Below, in pieces: positions 10,263-24,454 of a stretch of DNA of 64,000 bases. The translations under genes were made by a program, and so were the position numbers. How positions within the stretch are numbered: position 1 is the stretch's first letter; the number at the start of each line of letters is the position of its first letter. The notes below the pieces were generated by a model. The model did no database searches and had not been told where the DNA came from. It was given only the letters and a program-made list of their open reading frames with translations. The stretch lies in assembly GCF_028389875.1 (NCBI RefSeq), contig NC_084675.1, positions 19,926,412 through 19,990,411 on the forward strand. Reading direction: 5' to 3'. This DNA comes from Rhea pennata (lineage: Eukaryota > Chordata > Aves > Rheiformes > Rheidae).

Positions 10263-13200
10263 GATTATTTCAAATTAGGCTGCTAAGAAACATGTAGGAA
10301 AGCCACATAAGGGATCCAGGTAATTTACCTCAAATGGGTATATTAAATTACAACATTATAAATATATGTTATTGTTTATTATAAAAACATAATTACTATT
10401 AACAGCAATATCTGAGTTAGTATTCAAGATATGACTTCCAACAAAATGATACCATTGTTTTAACAACACAGAAACCACTGAAATTGCTATTAATTAAAGT
10501 CTCTCTTTCATCACAGCCAGGAACAGTTTCCCAGCTTAACAGGCAGTTGCTACAGCTATCAAACGTTAGGATAGTCTAGAATAGCTAGATCCTATGCTGA
10601 TACTAGGCCCTGGGTACAGCAGATACAAGTACATACATCTATGTTTGTATGCGTGTGAGAATCTCTGTTTTCTTTGTCAGAGACACACATCTGAACAAAA
10701 TACTGCTTAATCTCTGTGTGCTTACACTCACCCACACATAGCAGTGAATGTTTGCAGACACTGCATTTTGTGGAACATGATGTGTAATTCTGGCTGACAC
10801 ATGTAATAAACCAGGAATAGGTCTAAGGACAGGACTGTCATCTTGTACGAGATGAAGATATAGGACTTGATGCTTACAGGACCATGCTCAGAAGTGCAAT
10901 TAGTGCCGTAACAAAGACATCTTCCCCTCAGTAACAAGGATTGATACGTAATTTGGAACCTGCAGGCTACAAATATAGAACCTGATCTCTGCAGTTGAGT
11001 ATGTAAGGGACTTTTACTCTGCATCCTAGACAAAGAAATACACACACCAGTGGAAATATTCCATGCCTTGAAGCATGTTTGGTCTCTTACCTCTGTTACG
11101 CATCCTCTGTTCTGTCTCCATCTCATTTTGGAGTTACGTCTTTGATGGGCCACATGATCATTTTTCAGCCACTGATCTAACTTTGGCATAAAGTAAAACA
11201 TCCCCAAACTCACTCACCATTGCCTTCATTTCAAGTAGCTTAATCTGTCACTTCTGGATAGTGTTTTTTTAAGGATGCATCTCATTTTCTTCTTTCCTCC
11301 CACTGTGCAATTGCACCTGTTGTAATCTAACAACAAATGAGATTAAGTAAATGGTCAACTTGTGCATGAAGCAGTCCCAACTGGAAAAACACATGATGGT
11401 TGTTAAACATTATACAGTGTTGTATATACTATTGAAAAATGAGTATGGCTAACACAGCAGTCAGAGCCCTTTGGAAGTGCCTTTCTGGGCAGAACTGTGC
11501 AGGTTTGCAGACATATATTTTGTCATGCCAGCTCTAATTAAGCTTGTCTAATCACATCTCTGACAAGGGTTTCAGGCTGAGCATACAAATTCCCTAAGAC
11601 ATTAGCTGCCGTAGCTACATAAGTGTCCTGTAAAACAGTAGGGAGGGGAGGTCTCCAGGGAAAGTTTATACTTCTTATTAGATCATCTGACATAATTGGG
11701 AAAATGGACAGGAACTTGGACACACAAGCCTTTTGTTAAAGATCAGTGAAGAATAATTTTATTGTGTGTCCAAAAAGCATGCTCATTTTTTCATCCTCAC
11801 CTGCATCAGTTGTTCAGATGAAAGACTTCCAAGTCTTCTCTGTTTTATATCCTTCTGTCATTGCAACAACTACTACAATGAAAGAATATCCAATAAAGAA
11901 AAGGAGCTCTCTGACAGACTTCTCTCATCTTTCTTTGGATTTGTTTCTGGCAAACCAAAAAGGAATCAAAGAAAATTAAACAGCTTCTACTCAGGTATCA
12001 TCTTGGCCCTAGAAATATTTAATTTTTCTCTGCAAAATGGAACAGCTTTGGCTAGCAAAAGTTTGGCCTCCCAAATTTCCCACAAATTGATGCTGTGAGA
12101 TACTAGAGATTAGGCCTAGATGCTTAAATTCTCCTAGAGAGAAGCAGAAATACCATGTTCATGTTCTCCATTTGAGGGACTCATTCCTCCGTCCGCTGCT
12201 TGGTGTATAGGCAGGCTCTAAGGACATCTGCAATTCAGCTCTTGCTCAGCCTTGCTGAGAATGAAAAGCTTCCAAGCAGGTCCATAAAAAAATTTGCCAA
12301 AGCTTGAGGAATTTAATCTAGAAAGAGGTGGTACCTACAGACTGTAGCAGCTGAGAAACTTCTCAGGCTTTACTGCAGTTTTGGACTCAGGCACATAATT
12401 GCCATGGAGATACCACATGACTTTTTGTGGATCTGTACAAAGTAATGCATCTTATACGGAATTATTCTCTATGAAACACTACTTCAAAGTGCAAGCAGTG
12501 TTGGGTGTGAGGTGTTGAATATGAACAGTAAGTTTTTATCTTTTGCCTGCTGTTGTTCACACCACTGCTGCCACCATACTTCCCTGTGTATGTCACTGAG
12601 CCTAGAATTTTGATTTGTGTTTATCTGATCAGTTGAAGTGGTGAAACTAGGGTTAAAAATACAGCACTTTACATGAGATATATAGGGAGGAGGAACCAGG
12701 ATCCAGAATAAATTTCACTTTGCGAATTGACATGCTAATTTAAGTTGGGAAAGAAGACCATAACCCTATTCTCAAGAGTTCAATAGGGAGCAAGATTGGG
12801 CTGCAGGTAGAATTTAATTACCACTATGCTTTAAATGGCTATTGCTTAAAAGGCTGGTGCCAGAATCAAAGTTAGGTTTCTACTTTATACTAAAAACACA
12901 CACAAAGGACTACAGTAATGTCTGTAAAGTGCATACATTTAGCAGCAAAAGGCTTTTATTGTACACAGTTACTATAATTTAGTCTGTGTCATTACTTGAA
13001 TGTAGTCATTGTAGCTGTTTTGTGGTGGCCTTGGCTCTTCTAATTTGAATACCTTTGTTGGAACTTTAATTTGTTGGGGGAAAAAAATAGAATATCTGAA
13101 AAATACACAGTATTCTGATCAAACTGATAACAAAGCCAGAGCTTTCCATGTTCTAATCATATGCAGCATTTGTGTTCTTTTGTTTTAAGTGTAGAAACAT

Positions 13201-16200
13201 AATGAAATAATTCCATAACATAAAGCTTGATGAAAGTGGCAATTAAAAATGAATCGATCTGATACATCCTGTTCTTCAAATTACCATGTTCTATATAATG
13301 TAAATCTCTATCTCCTTCACTAAAATTTTAGTCTCCCATCTTGATTAGGCAAATATTGAAAACAATAATCATTTTTCACTAAAGTGAGCCTTTAATACGG
13401 AGTAAAAAGAGTGCACTATGGATATTACATTTTCCACAGAAGACTGGCTATCACATTAGTGTTTGCTATTAGCGTATTTCATGCCGCTCCATCATACTGT
13501 CTTTCACTGAAATCCTACATTTGCTGGAGCAGATGGAAAGTTAGTTTAAATTAATTGAAAGCATGCTGTGCACAGCTTGTGGTACCAAGAACATGCAAAG
13601 AAGAAAGGAAGATGCATCAATTTCCTTCCTAAGATACCTATATAACTGTGAGAAGAGATCTCTTAAGAAACCATCAAGATAGTGTGCTTTTTTTTTTCCT
13701 CCCAGAAAGCTAAATTGCTTTGATTTTAACATGAAGAGGAGAAGGTAGTGAAATTGGTTGGATATACACCATTTGAAAACTAAATTGTGCCTGGGATGGA
13801 TCATAGCAGAATGGCACAGAATAAGCCACTCCCTGCTTCTTGTTTTGTTTCTAGGGTCTATCTTCAAGTCTCAGTAATATTGATGAGTTTGAAGATTAAT
13901 TACCTTCTCACTTGTTCTAGTTAATACTAGTTGCTATATCTGGAGCCTCAGCTGTTTTTCCTTCATCACTGAAAATCCAGTTTCCCTCATTGTTCACCAA
14001 ACCAACAGCCAAATTTATTACTAATTAAATATAAATAGTGACAGAAACTTTTATTGGTTAATTTGCCCTTTTTTTAAAGGAAAATATTCCAGCTATTCAT
14101 TTCGTACTGGTTTAAAAACCTGGGGTAGGGGGGAACAGGCACCCAGAGGTCTCTCAGGTGGGTGGTGTCTGATTTGCACACTCTGTTCTGCTAGACAGGC
14201 TGCAGTGGGCAGATGGGAGGAAGGCTTTTTGCTTATGTCCACCTCACTTAGGCCAAGGTGGGACCCTCTGGCAAGAATGCAGGTTGTTACTTCTTTTACA
14301 GTAACTGAACTTCAAAAAATTAATGTGTAAAACAAGCTTCTGGAGGATAATGTGGGGAAAGCAGGCAGAAAGCCAGAAATCTGCAGCAAGAGTCTGCTTG
14401 GGCAGGGAGCTGGCACAAAGGCAAGTTTTAGAGGTGATGGGAAGAAGATAGTACTTAACCTCAGAGGGACTTAAGGCAGAATTTGTTGCTAACAAAGAAG
14501 TCAGTTGTTGGACTCAGAGAGACCCTAAGGGTCCTACCTGAAAATAGGACAAAGGGGAAAGATTTGTATACGAACTCTATCATTTTGATCTGTCTTGCTC
14601 CTTTTTCTCTGTTTATATTTCTACTTTTTTCAAATTTGCATTCAGACAAAAGTGAGCTTTAGAGCTGTAGATCCCTTTGGCTATCTTTGGCACGGATAGG
14701 AATCCTATTCCTTTGGAGTCTCAACACTGGCCACACTTTCATTTTCTTCTCAGAAAGGTCACAAGTGAAGAAGAGAGCAAAAATACTTTTTAATTTTGCT
14801 TTTTCAGATGTAAAGGTTGATGTGGATCAACATAAAATAATGGTTTGGGTTTTGAAAATTCACATATTTCCCTAGAAAAGTTCAAATAAACCAAATACAT
14901 CCCATTTTTTGGCAAAAATTAGAACAGATATTTTCCAATAATCTTTGGGGGAAATTAATCTTATATGGTGGTATTTCCCCTCCCAATTCTCCATTCTGAC
15001 TGTAACTAGTGTACCTGAGCTGTCAGGGGTCTTATATCTGCTAGTCACTAAACACATCTGACTATCTCTAATGCTTGTGCTATATTGCCTGCAGATAATA
15101 TACAACTTCAGTAACTGTAAATCAGAAAGATGAAATAATGTAAATCTTTTCCAATCCTACCTCTCTGGCTTCATCTTTCTTCTCTTCAGAGAATTTCAGC
15201 TGTTGCAATTGAGCATACCTTCCTCTTTCAGTGATCTAGTGACATTGCCTGTCCTCCAGGAATACTTGTTTCTTATATTAGATAGCCCTGAAATTCAAAC
15301 ATTCTCATACAGGTCTTTACAAAATATTTGCCTCATTGACTTCATTTCTTCCACAAATATCTCTGTACCTCTTTGTTCTTCCCCAGAATTTTATTTACTT
15401 TTTCCTTATTATCAGCTTTCAGTTTTGCCCTTTACAACACGCTGCCTACAGGATTTTCTTTCCCCTTTTTTCCTCCATGGTACAGATTCTTTATGACTAC
15501 CTGAGTCGGCATTTCTTCCTGAGTTCTTAGAAAGTCGTATCCAAACCTGTATCACAAGTATTTCTATGTTGTATTTAATTCACAACCAAATTATGCTTTA
15601 CCTCGTGTGCCAAACGCCTTGATTCATGAGCAAGCATGCATAACGCAAGGGAAAACCTGGCTCCGAGATCGTAACTTCTCTTGAGCACATGACAGGTGTC
15701 TTAGTTCATATTAACAAAGCTCTTTGGAAATTTAGGGGATTGTATAGGTAATCATTGTTTGATTAATAATTTACAATACCAACAGGACAGAAATGAAAAC
15801 TGGAGAATGACAATCTCAAGGCAGCTGTACGCCTGTCAAATATGCAAATCTTCTACTCTTCTTCCTCTGCTGGGGCACTGCTTAACCCCATGCTGAGTTG
15901 CCTTTCTAGAACATAACCCTGACAGTATTCACAAATGATTAGATAGTCATAAAGAAACAAGGAATGAGTGAGAATTAACTTCCCACCTCCTAGTGTCACT
16001 TGAAGATTAATTTGCCTAAAACTAATTAGTTGCCTTGCCATGAGCCAAATGAAATGGAAAAAAATCAGACCAAAAAACAAAACAAAAAACATCCTACACA
16101 ACCAAAAAACTCCTCAGAGTTTTGCATCTCTGAATCTATGTGCAAACAAACTGTGCTTCTGGAAAAAAATATTAGATTAAATCCTCACAAAGACGACTTT

Positions 16201-16560
16201 TTTTAAGGAGTAAATGAAACCATGGCACAGCTGGGATGAAGTATTTCAGCCTTTTCATGGACATTTGTAAGAAAAATAAATGTTGTTATATGGAACTTCC
16301 TTCTGAAGATAAAAGTGTAATCTAGTTTCAGACTGCAGGAGTTCAGAGAGCTAAGGACATATGGAGGCATTTCACCGAGTTTGCCAGTTAACATCAGACG
16401 TAGCTTAATGGTCACCAAAAGTCATTAGTTACTGCTAGTTACGAGGAAGAGTACGTGAAATAAATTACTCGCTGTGTTGCAGAGTCAACGATGCAATTAG
16501 CACCTTGGTTTGGAGGTGATTCTTTCCCTACTAGGGTAAGAAAATCAGGCAATAACGAAG
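10263..16560. other. No gene or recognised repeat
   Basis: AT-rich unique sequence. The longest frame is 161 codons on the minus strand (11213-10728). It begins with GTG, has no family match and crosses a near-consensus donor (ACAGAG then GTAAGAGA at about 11087). I treat it as unsupported. Confidence 0.55.
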
Positions 16561-16564
16561 CTAC

Positions 16565-16622
16565 CTGCATAGAATTCATTCATAAGGATGTGAGCCAGGG
16601 CTCTGCACAAATCCCGTATCTG
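16565..16622 (-). other. Isolated exon-like segment, 58 bp
   Basis: On the minus strand a strong pyrimidine-rich acceptor (CTCATCCTCTTTTCCTTTCAG) precedes 58 bp that ends at a GTAGCT donor. One frame reads QIRDLCRALAHILMNEFYAG with no stop. A 58-bp open frame is expected by chance, and no partner exons could be tied to it. Confidence 0.15.
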
Positions 16623-16639
16623 CTGAAAGGAAAAGAGGA

Positions 16640-19600
16640 TGAGCAGAACCCAGAACACTAACTAGGAGCTTTTAATAGTCACTGGAGCATATGTCAAGAC
16701 TAATGATTGGAGACAAAGTCTATAGCTAAGTGATGGTGGATGATCCTGGCTTCCCTATGCACGCTGTTTGTCTTACGGTTAACAATTTTTACTTTACTTC
16801 TAATTTCTCTGTGTCCAACTACCTGTTACCTCCTCTGTTAGCCAAAGCACCCTTTTGTACCTGCTATGGTTTTACTTTTCTCTGGAGCTATTAGAGCATT
16901 TAATGTGTTTAGCTGCCTTTTGGTGAAATAATAGCAGCTAGAAATAAAGGGAGTGACCAACTGTCTTACAATTAGCCAGCTCTGTACAGCTCAGCAGTGC
17001 TCCACAAGTGAAATTTTGCAACCTCTGTTCCACACCACTGCCATTATTTATTAGCTCTACAGTCATCTGAGATCTTTTCCACTGAGAAGTAGGTACCTGC
17101 TGCAATTCAGCAGCACAAATACAGTAAGATGAATGACAAAAATTTGTAAATGCTGTTGTCTTATCGAAAGAGATCAGAGGTTTCAAGTTCTGGCAAATTT
17201 TTCAGTTACCAGGGTAACAGGTTAGCATTTCTAATTGCCCCAGAGAATCTAGGAGATTGTACAATATACAATCAGCTACTACTGTCTCGCTAAATCATCT
17301 AGTTTTGGACACATGCAGCTGGTTTCATCTGTGAAATCAGTGGGACTTCCTGCCAAATATACTAAAGCATTTTCATAACAAACAGTAGCAAAGCCAGCCC
17401 TGAGTAAGGTTAAGCAGGAACGTTCAATTAATTGTGCATTAGGTCCTGCTCTTTAGATACCACACAAATGATTTACCCTTCTGCTTACAAAAAAAGCACC
17501 AGAAGTTTTAGCATGCATCCGCTCTGTGCGTTGGGCTCAAACGTTATGAGCTTTGTCTGCACATTATGTTAATTGAATCAATCTCTTTTTTATGAACTAT
17601 ACCACACGCATCCCAGGATAGGTGCAATTAGCAATTTTAGATCTGCTTTTTTAAACAAGGAGAACAACCTAAAGGAGGAGAGACTGCTGTGAAATTGCCA
17701 CTAATGAAACAAAGGTGAGAGTACTAGAGTGGGAAGGTATCATGAAAATGTATTTACTTACTTCTTTGAAGACCATTATCTTCATGTCTTTCTCTAAGAA
17801 AATTACAGCTACTTGTTATCAATTAGGTTATTATATTTGAACAAGCTTCACAAAATCAGTAGCAGAGATGAGCTTTTCTTCTCTCTCTTTTTTTTTTTTT
17901 TCCTCTCTCTCTGAAGAGAATTTAAAACTGTAAATTTAAAACATTTCTAGAGAATTCTACTCTGGAAAGGGAACATGTTACCTTATAGGTCTATTGCCAC
18001 CGAAACCAATCTCTGGCTGAGCACGTAAAAGATTGCTTTGAATGTTCAGCCCACATCTGTCACCTCCCAAGACACTAAAGGCTCAGGCGACCACATCCTT
18101 CCTCACAGCTGGCAAAATGGCATCCTAAAAAGATAATTAAAAAAAAAGGAAGACTGGTATAAAAGTTAGGATGTTCTAGATTTCTACACACTATTGAATT
18201 TCTATTGCTGTAGTGCATTTGTGAAGATTTTAGTAAGTATTCTCCATAGGTATTTTCTCTCTTTAAGCCCTGGAACTCATTTTTAGTTTTCTACGCACAT
18301 GTAGGTAAGCATTATAAAGATCACTATAAACTAAAGCTCATACTGCAAAAGAATTCAGCTCTTGCCCATTTTGTGTTGTGTTTCTGATAGCTTAAAAAAA
18401 AAGTAAGGAAGAGGAGGAATATCAAAGCAATCAGCACTTCAGCTTGCTGGCATAAACTAAATTTCATCTTGAAAATGAAAAGTAAAAGGTCCAAAACATG
18501 CGATGCTATGATTCACCTTTAGTCATTTTGGGAGGAAAAATAACAACAGGTAATTGAGCATTCAAACAAAATTGCTTGAAACCAGAATGTCAGAGGCCTA
18601 TAGCAATCACACATAACGACCAACAGATCAGAAGTTACCAGCAAATAATATTAGGGAATATCTGACTATTTAAAGAATCTAACCAGACTAAAATCTGCTT
18701 CTAGATCTGCCATCTGTTACAAACTGTTATGTATAGTCTAGCTTCAATATTAAATTGTTCTTTTTTTCTTTAAAAATATCCCAAACTATTCATGTACCGA
18801 GAAGGAAGGAGAAGGGGAGTAAAATTGTTTAATACATTATTCATTAGAAATTATTCTAGCAGCTTTATACCCATCCCAGTGGTATCTTTGCTTCAGGTGG
18901 AGATAACCTTCACCAAGTCTTCCCAAATTAGGTGTGATATAATACCTTCTCTGATATTGTCGATACAATACTGCACAGTACATGCAAATGAAAATGGTGC
19001 AGTGCTACACAAGGCACTACATAAAAATCCAACATAAGGAAACAAGGAAGAGCACTTATCTTCCAGGAACAGAGACTAATCTTTGGGGGAATTATCTCAG
19101 GCCATTGCTGTCAGGGTGCTCTGCTGCTGAGTTACGTCGGTAACAATAATTCATTTTTTAATGGCTAGAGACCTACACTGTAATTCTGCACTGAAGTCTA
19201 TCCTAAAATTTATTAAGGAAGTTGCAATGCGTTGGAGCTATATATCTAGATGAGATCTAATCTTCATTAACTCTCAGGAGGTGCTGCAGCAGGAGAGCAT
19301 CAATGCTGAAGCCTTAGAGCACTGTGCACAATCCCTACGCGAGTTCACCTATGGTACCCAGAGGCCTACTCCTGCCACATAAGTTGGTATCTAACTTCAG
19401 AGAAGCAAGGAGAACCTCAGAACTGTGGTGGAGGTACCCAGTCCTGGTCATGTACGAGCCCCACCTTGCTCCTATCAGGAAACAGCTCTTGGTTACAATG
19501 AACATTTGAAAAACAAAATAGAATCCCTCTTTATAGAGGTGCTCAAAAAAGCCTCATAAAATCTAGCCATCACCAAGAAGGAACATGCAAGTTTAATAAA

Positions 19601-20840
19601 AGACATTGCATATGTTTGCAGGAACAAGAGACATGGAAGGAGGATGCTGGAAGGCCCTTCTAGTTGTTACATTCAACATTTTTCTATGAGTAAAAAAGGA
19701 AAACACTTTATATATGCATGCAAGAATATATTACTATTCCAATTAAAATCAAGGAAAAGACAGTACATAGCTTGGCGTCAAGGTGGGTGTCAGCACCCTG
19801 CTCTCCCATCCCACCACAGGGAGGTCCATGAGGTCAATGATGCTGTTTCGAGGTTGGCTTATAGCTACTTTAACATTGTCTTGTGCCAGTTTTCCCAAAG
19901 GCAGGTACTTTCATCCTAAACTACAGCCTTTTGCTTTATAGGGGTTGTTTGATGGACTTCTGCCACATATGCATCACTCAGCAATGCCAGATAAACATTA
20001 GATCTCACAATTTAGTGATATAAGAACAAACAAGGCTGAGGATGAAGGGTAGCAAACAAGTCCTGCAGTCATGCAATAACCACGTAACCATTTATTTTTT
20101 GCTGTTAGACTTGAGCTACCTGATTGCTCTGCAGCTAAAGGAAATAAGAGAAGTCCTGGGCTAAGGTGAAGCCTGGTGGCCTTTGGTCTCTTACTGGCAA
20201 TGAAAACAGCATGTTTAACAGGCCACTAGGATACACCTAGCTATACTACAGGTCTCTCTGGTTGGTTTGGGCTCTCAGGCTATAAGGCCTATCCTGAAAA
20301 TCCTTTCAATGGATTTGACCTCAAAATAAGGCAAAGTAGAACAGTGAAATTGGGGGTGCTGTCGCTATGATCACTGACAAACACCACCAAGCTGCAGCTT
20401 GGAAACAGCCTAGCCCACCTAAATTTAAATCCAGCCTCTGTGATTCCAGGGATCCAAATGATAAAACAGTCTTTCCAATTTTAACAATGTCATTTTGACA
20501 TCTTTACTTGACTTGGGGAGAGGAAGCCTGAGGATAACTTTATCACAAAGTAGCAGATAGCAGTTAATGACGGAGATCAGACTCTGTGTTCAGGGTGAAT
20601 AAAACGTGGTGTTTCCTAACAGTGATTAATGAGGTAAAATGCTCCAATTTCATTCGGAGATGCTGCAAACAGAGCAGCTAAAATTCAAGCAGGAGAGAGG
20701 GTAAAGACCATTGCCAGTGAGCTGGTCGCTGCGTTCAAAACTCTATCAGGCTTTGGAAAAGGAAAGACACTAGTGTATTTGGGAGGACCAAGAGAAATCT
20801 TTACTTATTTTTATATTTAGCCGCAGAACTTGACATCTAT
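16640..20840. other. No gene seen; AT-rich unique DNA
   Basis: No repeat family or gene is recognised. There is a T-run at about 17889-17901, and a fragment near 17330-17360 (AAATCAGTGGGACTTCC) that may belong to the ancient 'gacttcaatggg' motif family. Scattered ATTAG/TAATTA homeodomain-type cores are present. Confidence 0.5.
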
Positions 20841-20860
20841 GCGTACTCTCCCCTGCAGTT

Positions 20861-20935
20861 ACATTGTTTGCATGTGCCAATATTTGCATTAGTCTGCTTT
20901 GATTTATTGAACAATGTGTAACTTCATGCAAAAAC
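20861..20935. promoter_or_regulatory. POU/SOX-like motif cluster (candidate enhancer core)
   Basis: Within 75 bp lie ACATTGT (20861-20867), TTTGCAT (20867-20873), a full octamer ATTTGCAT (20882-20889), GAACAATG (20909-20916) and ATGCAAAA (about 20926-20933). ACATTGT and ACAATGT (20911-20917) are reverse complements, flanking the octamers. SOX factors bind ACAAT-type cores and POU factors bind ATTTGCAT. The arrangement is suggestive, but function is inferred. Confidence 0.35.
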
Positions 20936-23900
20936 AGTATTTTCAGCATTCACCTGCCAGCACTTAAGCCAAATAATCTCAGAATTTGTTCAGTTTTAGT
21001 GCTGGTTTTGCAGTGAATGTGACTAATTAAAGGAGAGTTGCCAGACGTTTTTCTGTGCCTCTATTGCCTTTCAGAAAATTATCTGAGAGGGATCTAGCCC
21101 AGTCCAACTTCAGACAACTAAAAGCCATCAGCCTAGCTGCCTAAGTTGGCTGATAGCTACAGCAAAACCATCTCCAAGTAGAAACACATCCTAGCTTGAG
21201 TATCAGATTGTTGCTCTCTGTGTCCTTTGTCATCCGCTGCTACACAGGAAATTTCTTTTCTGCTGGCAATATCCCTTGCAGAAAGATTTCAACGTACTTA
21301 CTAACACTCTGGGTTAATGTTGGCAGCCAAGTTCTATTCCCTTAATGATACTAACCTGAATATTATCCATCACCAACATCAACACTGTAGAACCAGATCA
21401 AAAAATATCTGGGATATCTGAACGCTGAGATAACCATGCTCACACTGGTTATGTCACCCAAGCTCATCTCTCCAGTAACAGGCTCTAGATACCCCTTCTC
21501 ACTGTCCTGCTTGTCTGCTTAACTAAAAAAACAACAACAACAACAAAAACAAATAGGAAAAACTGCTGCCTTCTGTATGGGACAAGATCAGACAGATCCT
21601 GTTATTCAGAAGGCTCTGATTTCTCAGAAAAACGCTCCGGGGTAAAGGAAAGCTCTTTGGGCATCTCCCCGAAGTGGTGAAGGGTTACTGCAGTACTGAC
21701 CCCAGGGCTTGTCACTGCCCACCCGATAACCCTGCTGGGTCCAGCACAAACGGTAATTTAGACAATCCACGCCAAGGGCTCACCTACGGAAAACACTGCC
21801 CCCTCTGTATTTCTCTTTAATTACATTGTTGTGCACCATTTTAATCAGAAAGCACTCTCCTTCCATGATTATGCAGTTCATACGTATTTTCAGACACCCC
21901 CCCCCCTTTTTTTTGAATGTTAATGGCCATGGTCTGTGCTTGCTTCCTAGAAAGCTTCAGGACCAAGTTCTCTGTTGCTATCTCTCTGGCTTTGAAACTG
22001 GAAGTGACCCCCCAAAAGCACTCGCTCAGAAGCCTTGCTTGGTGCCTCTGTGCCACCACCAGAAGGGACTTCTGTCGCTGGCAACGGCATGTAGCTAACG
22101 TGCTCCCTTTCCCTCAGCACCTGCCATTATTTTCTCTAACGGTTGCAGAGCTGGAGAACTGATGTCTTTACCTATTTCTGTGCTTTTCTTAATGTAATAT
22201 AATGTAACCGTTAAATACATTTGAAAACCTGGTAATGTATCTTTGAATCCTTCCGCAGGAACAGTGTTATCTGTATGTTTACTGCACTCTCTTTATAGTA
22301 TACTTGTTTATGCATGACTGATTAATAGGCCCCCAAGCTATATTCAACCTGCTACCCATAGTAAATTGTTCTTTCTGTTGTCTCTGTCATTTTCTTTAAA
22401 AAATCAAGCTGTTTTATAATTAAAGAGTCCCTTGAAGGTCTTGTTTCAATAAACAATCATTTCTTCCTCTGGGTGAAGTTCTCGTGCTAATAAACAATTT
22501 AACAGCAGATACTATTTTTCTTGTCTCCAGAGCTAACCTTTTACGGGAGATCCTCTACAGCAAACTTTGAAACGTGATGCTGACTATACGTACAGATTCA
22601 AAACTCGAGCATGTGTTCATTAGCCCGGAACTAGATCTGTTCTAATATGCATATTGTGCGAGTTACAGAGGATTAATTGCTCACAGTCATGTTTAGACAT
22701 TTTCATATGTCACACAGAAGATGGCTGAACAGTTACTTATCTCCAGCAGCTTTATCCTTAATTACCTTTCTGTCTGATAAGTCCAAATTTGGGATTCAAT
22801 GCACAGTGAAAATCTTCTGTATTAATTAGAGATTGTAACTTTGTTATACAGTGTGTTTTCTATGATAAACGGCTTTTTCTTTGAATACTGAATGTTTTGG
22901 GAAAGTAGCGACGTCTTTGATAGTTTTGCCATACTGTCAGAAAGTTTTTCCAGATTTTCAAAATGGAAAAAAATATTCGAGTGACATTTGATATGAGCAA
23001 ATTTATATATTTTTCATCACTTTTTGTTGACGTTTTAATTTTCTGGAAAAGAAAATGTTTTGGTAACTCACTTTTGGGGGCATTTTTAATGCAATTTAAT
23101 ACAAATTTTGGCTTCAAGCAATAAAGCATCACAAAAATATTTGTACAAAATATGAAATGGATCAGTTTCAGATCCTACCACTGTGCCTGCAAATCAGGTT
23201 CTTTAATCACTGCTTTAATGAGCCATGTTTTGGCAGCAAGTTTAAATTTCTAAATATTTGATCATAACATTTCTTTGATTTGGGTGTGTTTGTATAGCAA
23301 GATGTCTTGTTTTTCTTTTCATATGCTACTTTCAGTGCAATTTTAGACAGATTCTCTAGCTGATACCGGATGTCATAGTTCTTCTGAAGCATTGGAGGTA
23401 CAGCAATTTATGCTAGGTTTGAATCTGCCCCAAAGACATCACTTTTTTCACATTCAAGCATATTCTCTAAGAAAATTATATTAGCTATTATTATCCTCGC
23501 ATTTGTTGCGTCTCAAATGCCTTCAGATACTGACCTGACTTCCCCTATGAATGCCACTCACTTGCTGTTTTCTGCCACTAATTATGCTAATTGTTGATGT
23601 AATTTCCTCTTATAAAATTTTGTGCTCGCTACATTTTCACTGTCTTGTATTACATTAAATAACCTACAGACCTGTGGCCTACGTAAATGCATATATACAC
23701 ACATGACAAAGTGTGGTATTCCGCATGTATGCTCTCCAGTCACATCAATGAAACAACACAAGACCATGTTTGTATTAGTGAGCATTAAAAAAATGTCCTT
23801 CAAAGACCACACATTTACACACAACCTTCTCAAAAATTCTTTTGTTCATTATATCTTCTCTTGGTCTTTGGAGCTCTAATTTTTACAGTGAAGTATTGGC

Positions 23901-24410
23901 TTTGCATTTGTTCAGCGTCCCTCATTTTGGTACAGCTAGATAAAAGTATTCGCACTGTTGATTCCACTTCAGAGTTGTCTTTCCCGCAGCCCCCATGGGG
24001 CATCTTCATTTCTCATATCGACGCTCACTGCCTTGGAGAGCGCTACCACCCTTGGTTCAAATTCCTAATAAAGTCAAAATGTTCTTGCAAACAGCCCGGA
24101 GACCTTTGGGAACATCTTCGGGATGAAAATTAAAAGGGTGATGGGAATTAACTTGCCCAGAGCCGCAAGAAATGTTGCCTAGTGACACCGGTACTGCACA
24201 CAGTGCAACCACGTGAAGGTGCAGATCATGTCCCCATGCTGGCAAATCTTCACCTCGCGCCAGACTTCTCTTACTTTATTTCATTCTCCTCTCATTCCAA
24301 GCTCATTACACAGATAAGCCGATAAATTTGCACCTAATTTCCTTAAAAGCTTACCCACTCAGATCTCTGGCCCTTTTTATTATAACTTCTTTCTGTTGAT
24401 AAGAGAGAAC
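20936..24410. other. No gene seen; AT-rich unique DNA
   Basis: Contains C10-T8 at 21897-21914 and a TAAT/ATGCAT-rich stretch at about 22590-22770 with the texture of conserved non-coding DNA. No repeat family is identified with confidence. Near 24145-24170 the text AATTAACTTGCCCAGAG faintly resembles a reverse-strand MIR arm. Confidence 0.5.
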
Positions 24411-24414
24411 AGCC

Positions 24415-24454
24415 TTTTTTTTTTTTTTTTTTTTTTTATATATATATATATATA
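24415..24454 (+). repeat. T23 followed by (AT)n
   Basis: A poly(T) run adjoins an AT dinucleotide tract. Simple repeat. Confidence 0.95.

Noticed and set aside
10728-11213. 161-codon minus-strand frame as a gene
   Set aside because: It begins at GTG and resembles no known protein. A good donor motif inside it was not accompanied by phase-matched partners.
24130-24190. Reverse-strand MIR element
   Set aside because: Only about 15 bases resemble the MIR arm, too little to call.
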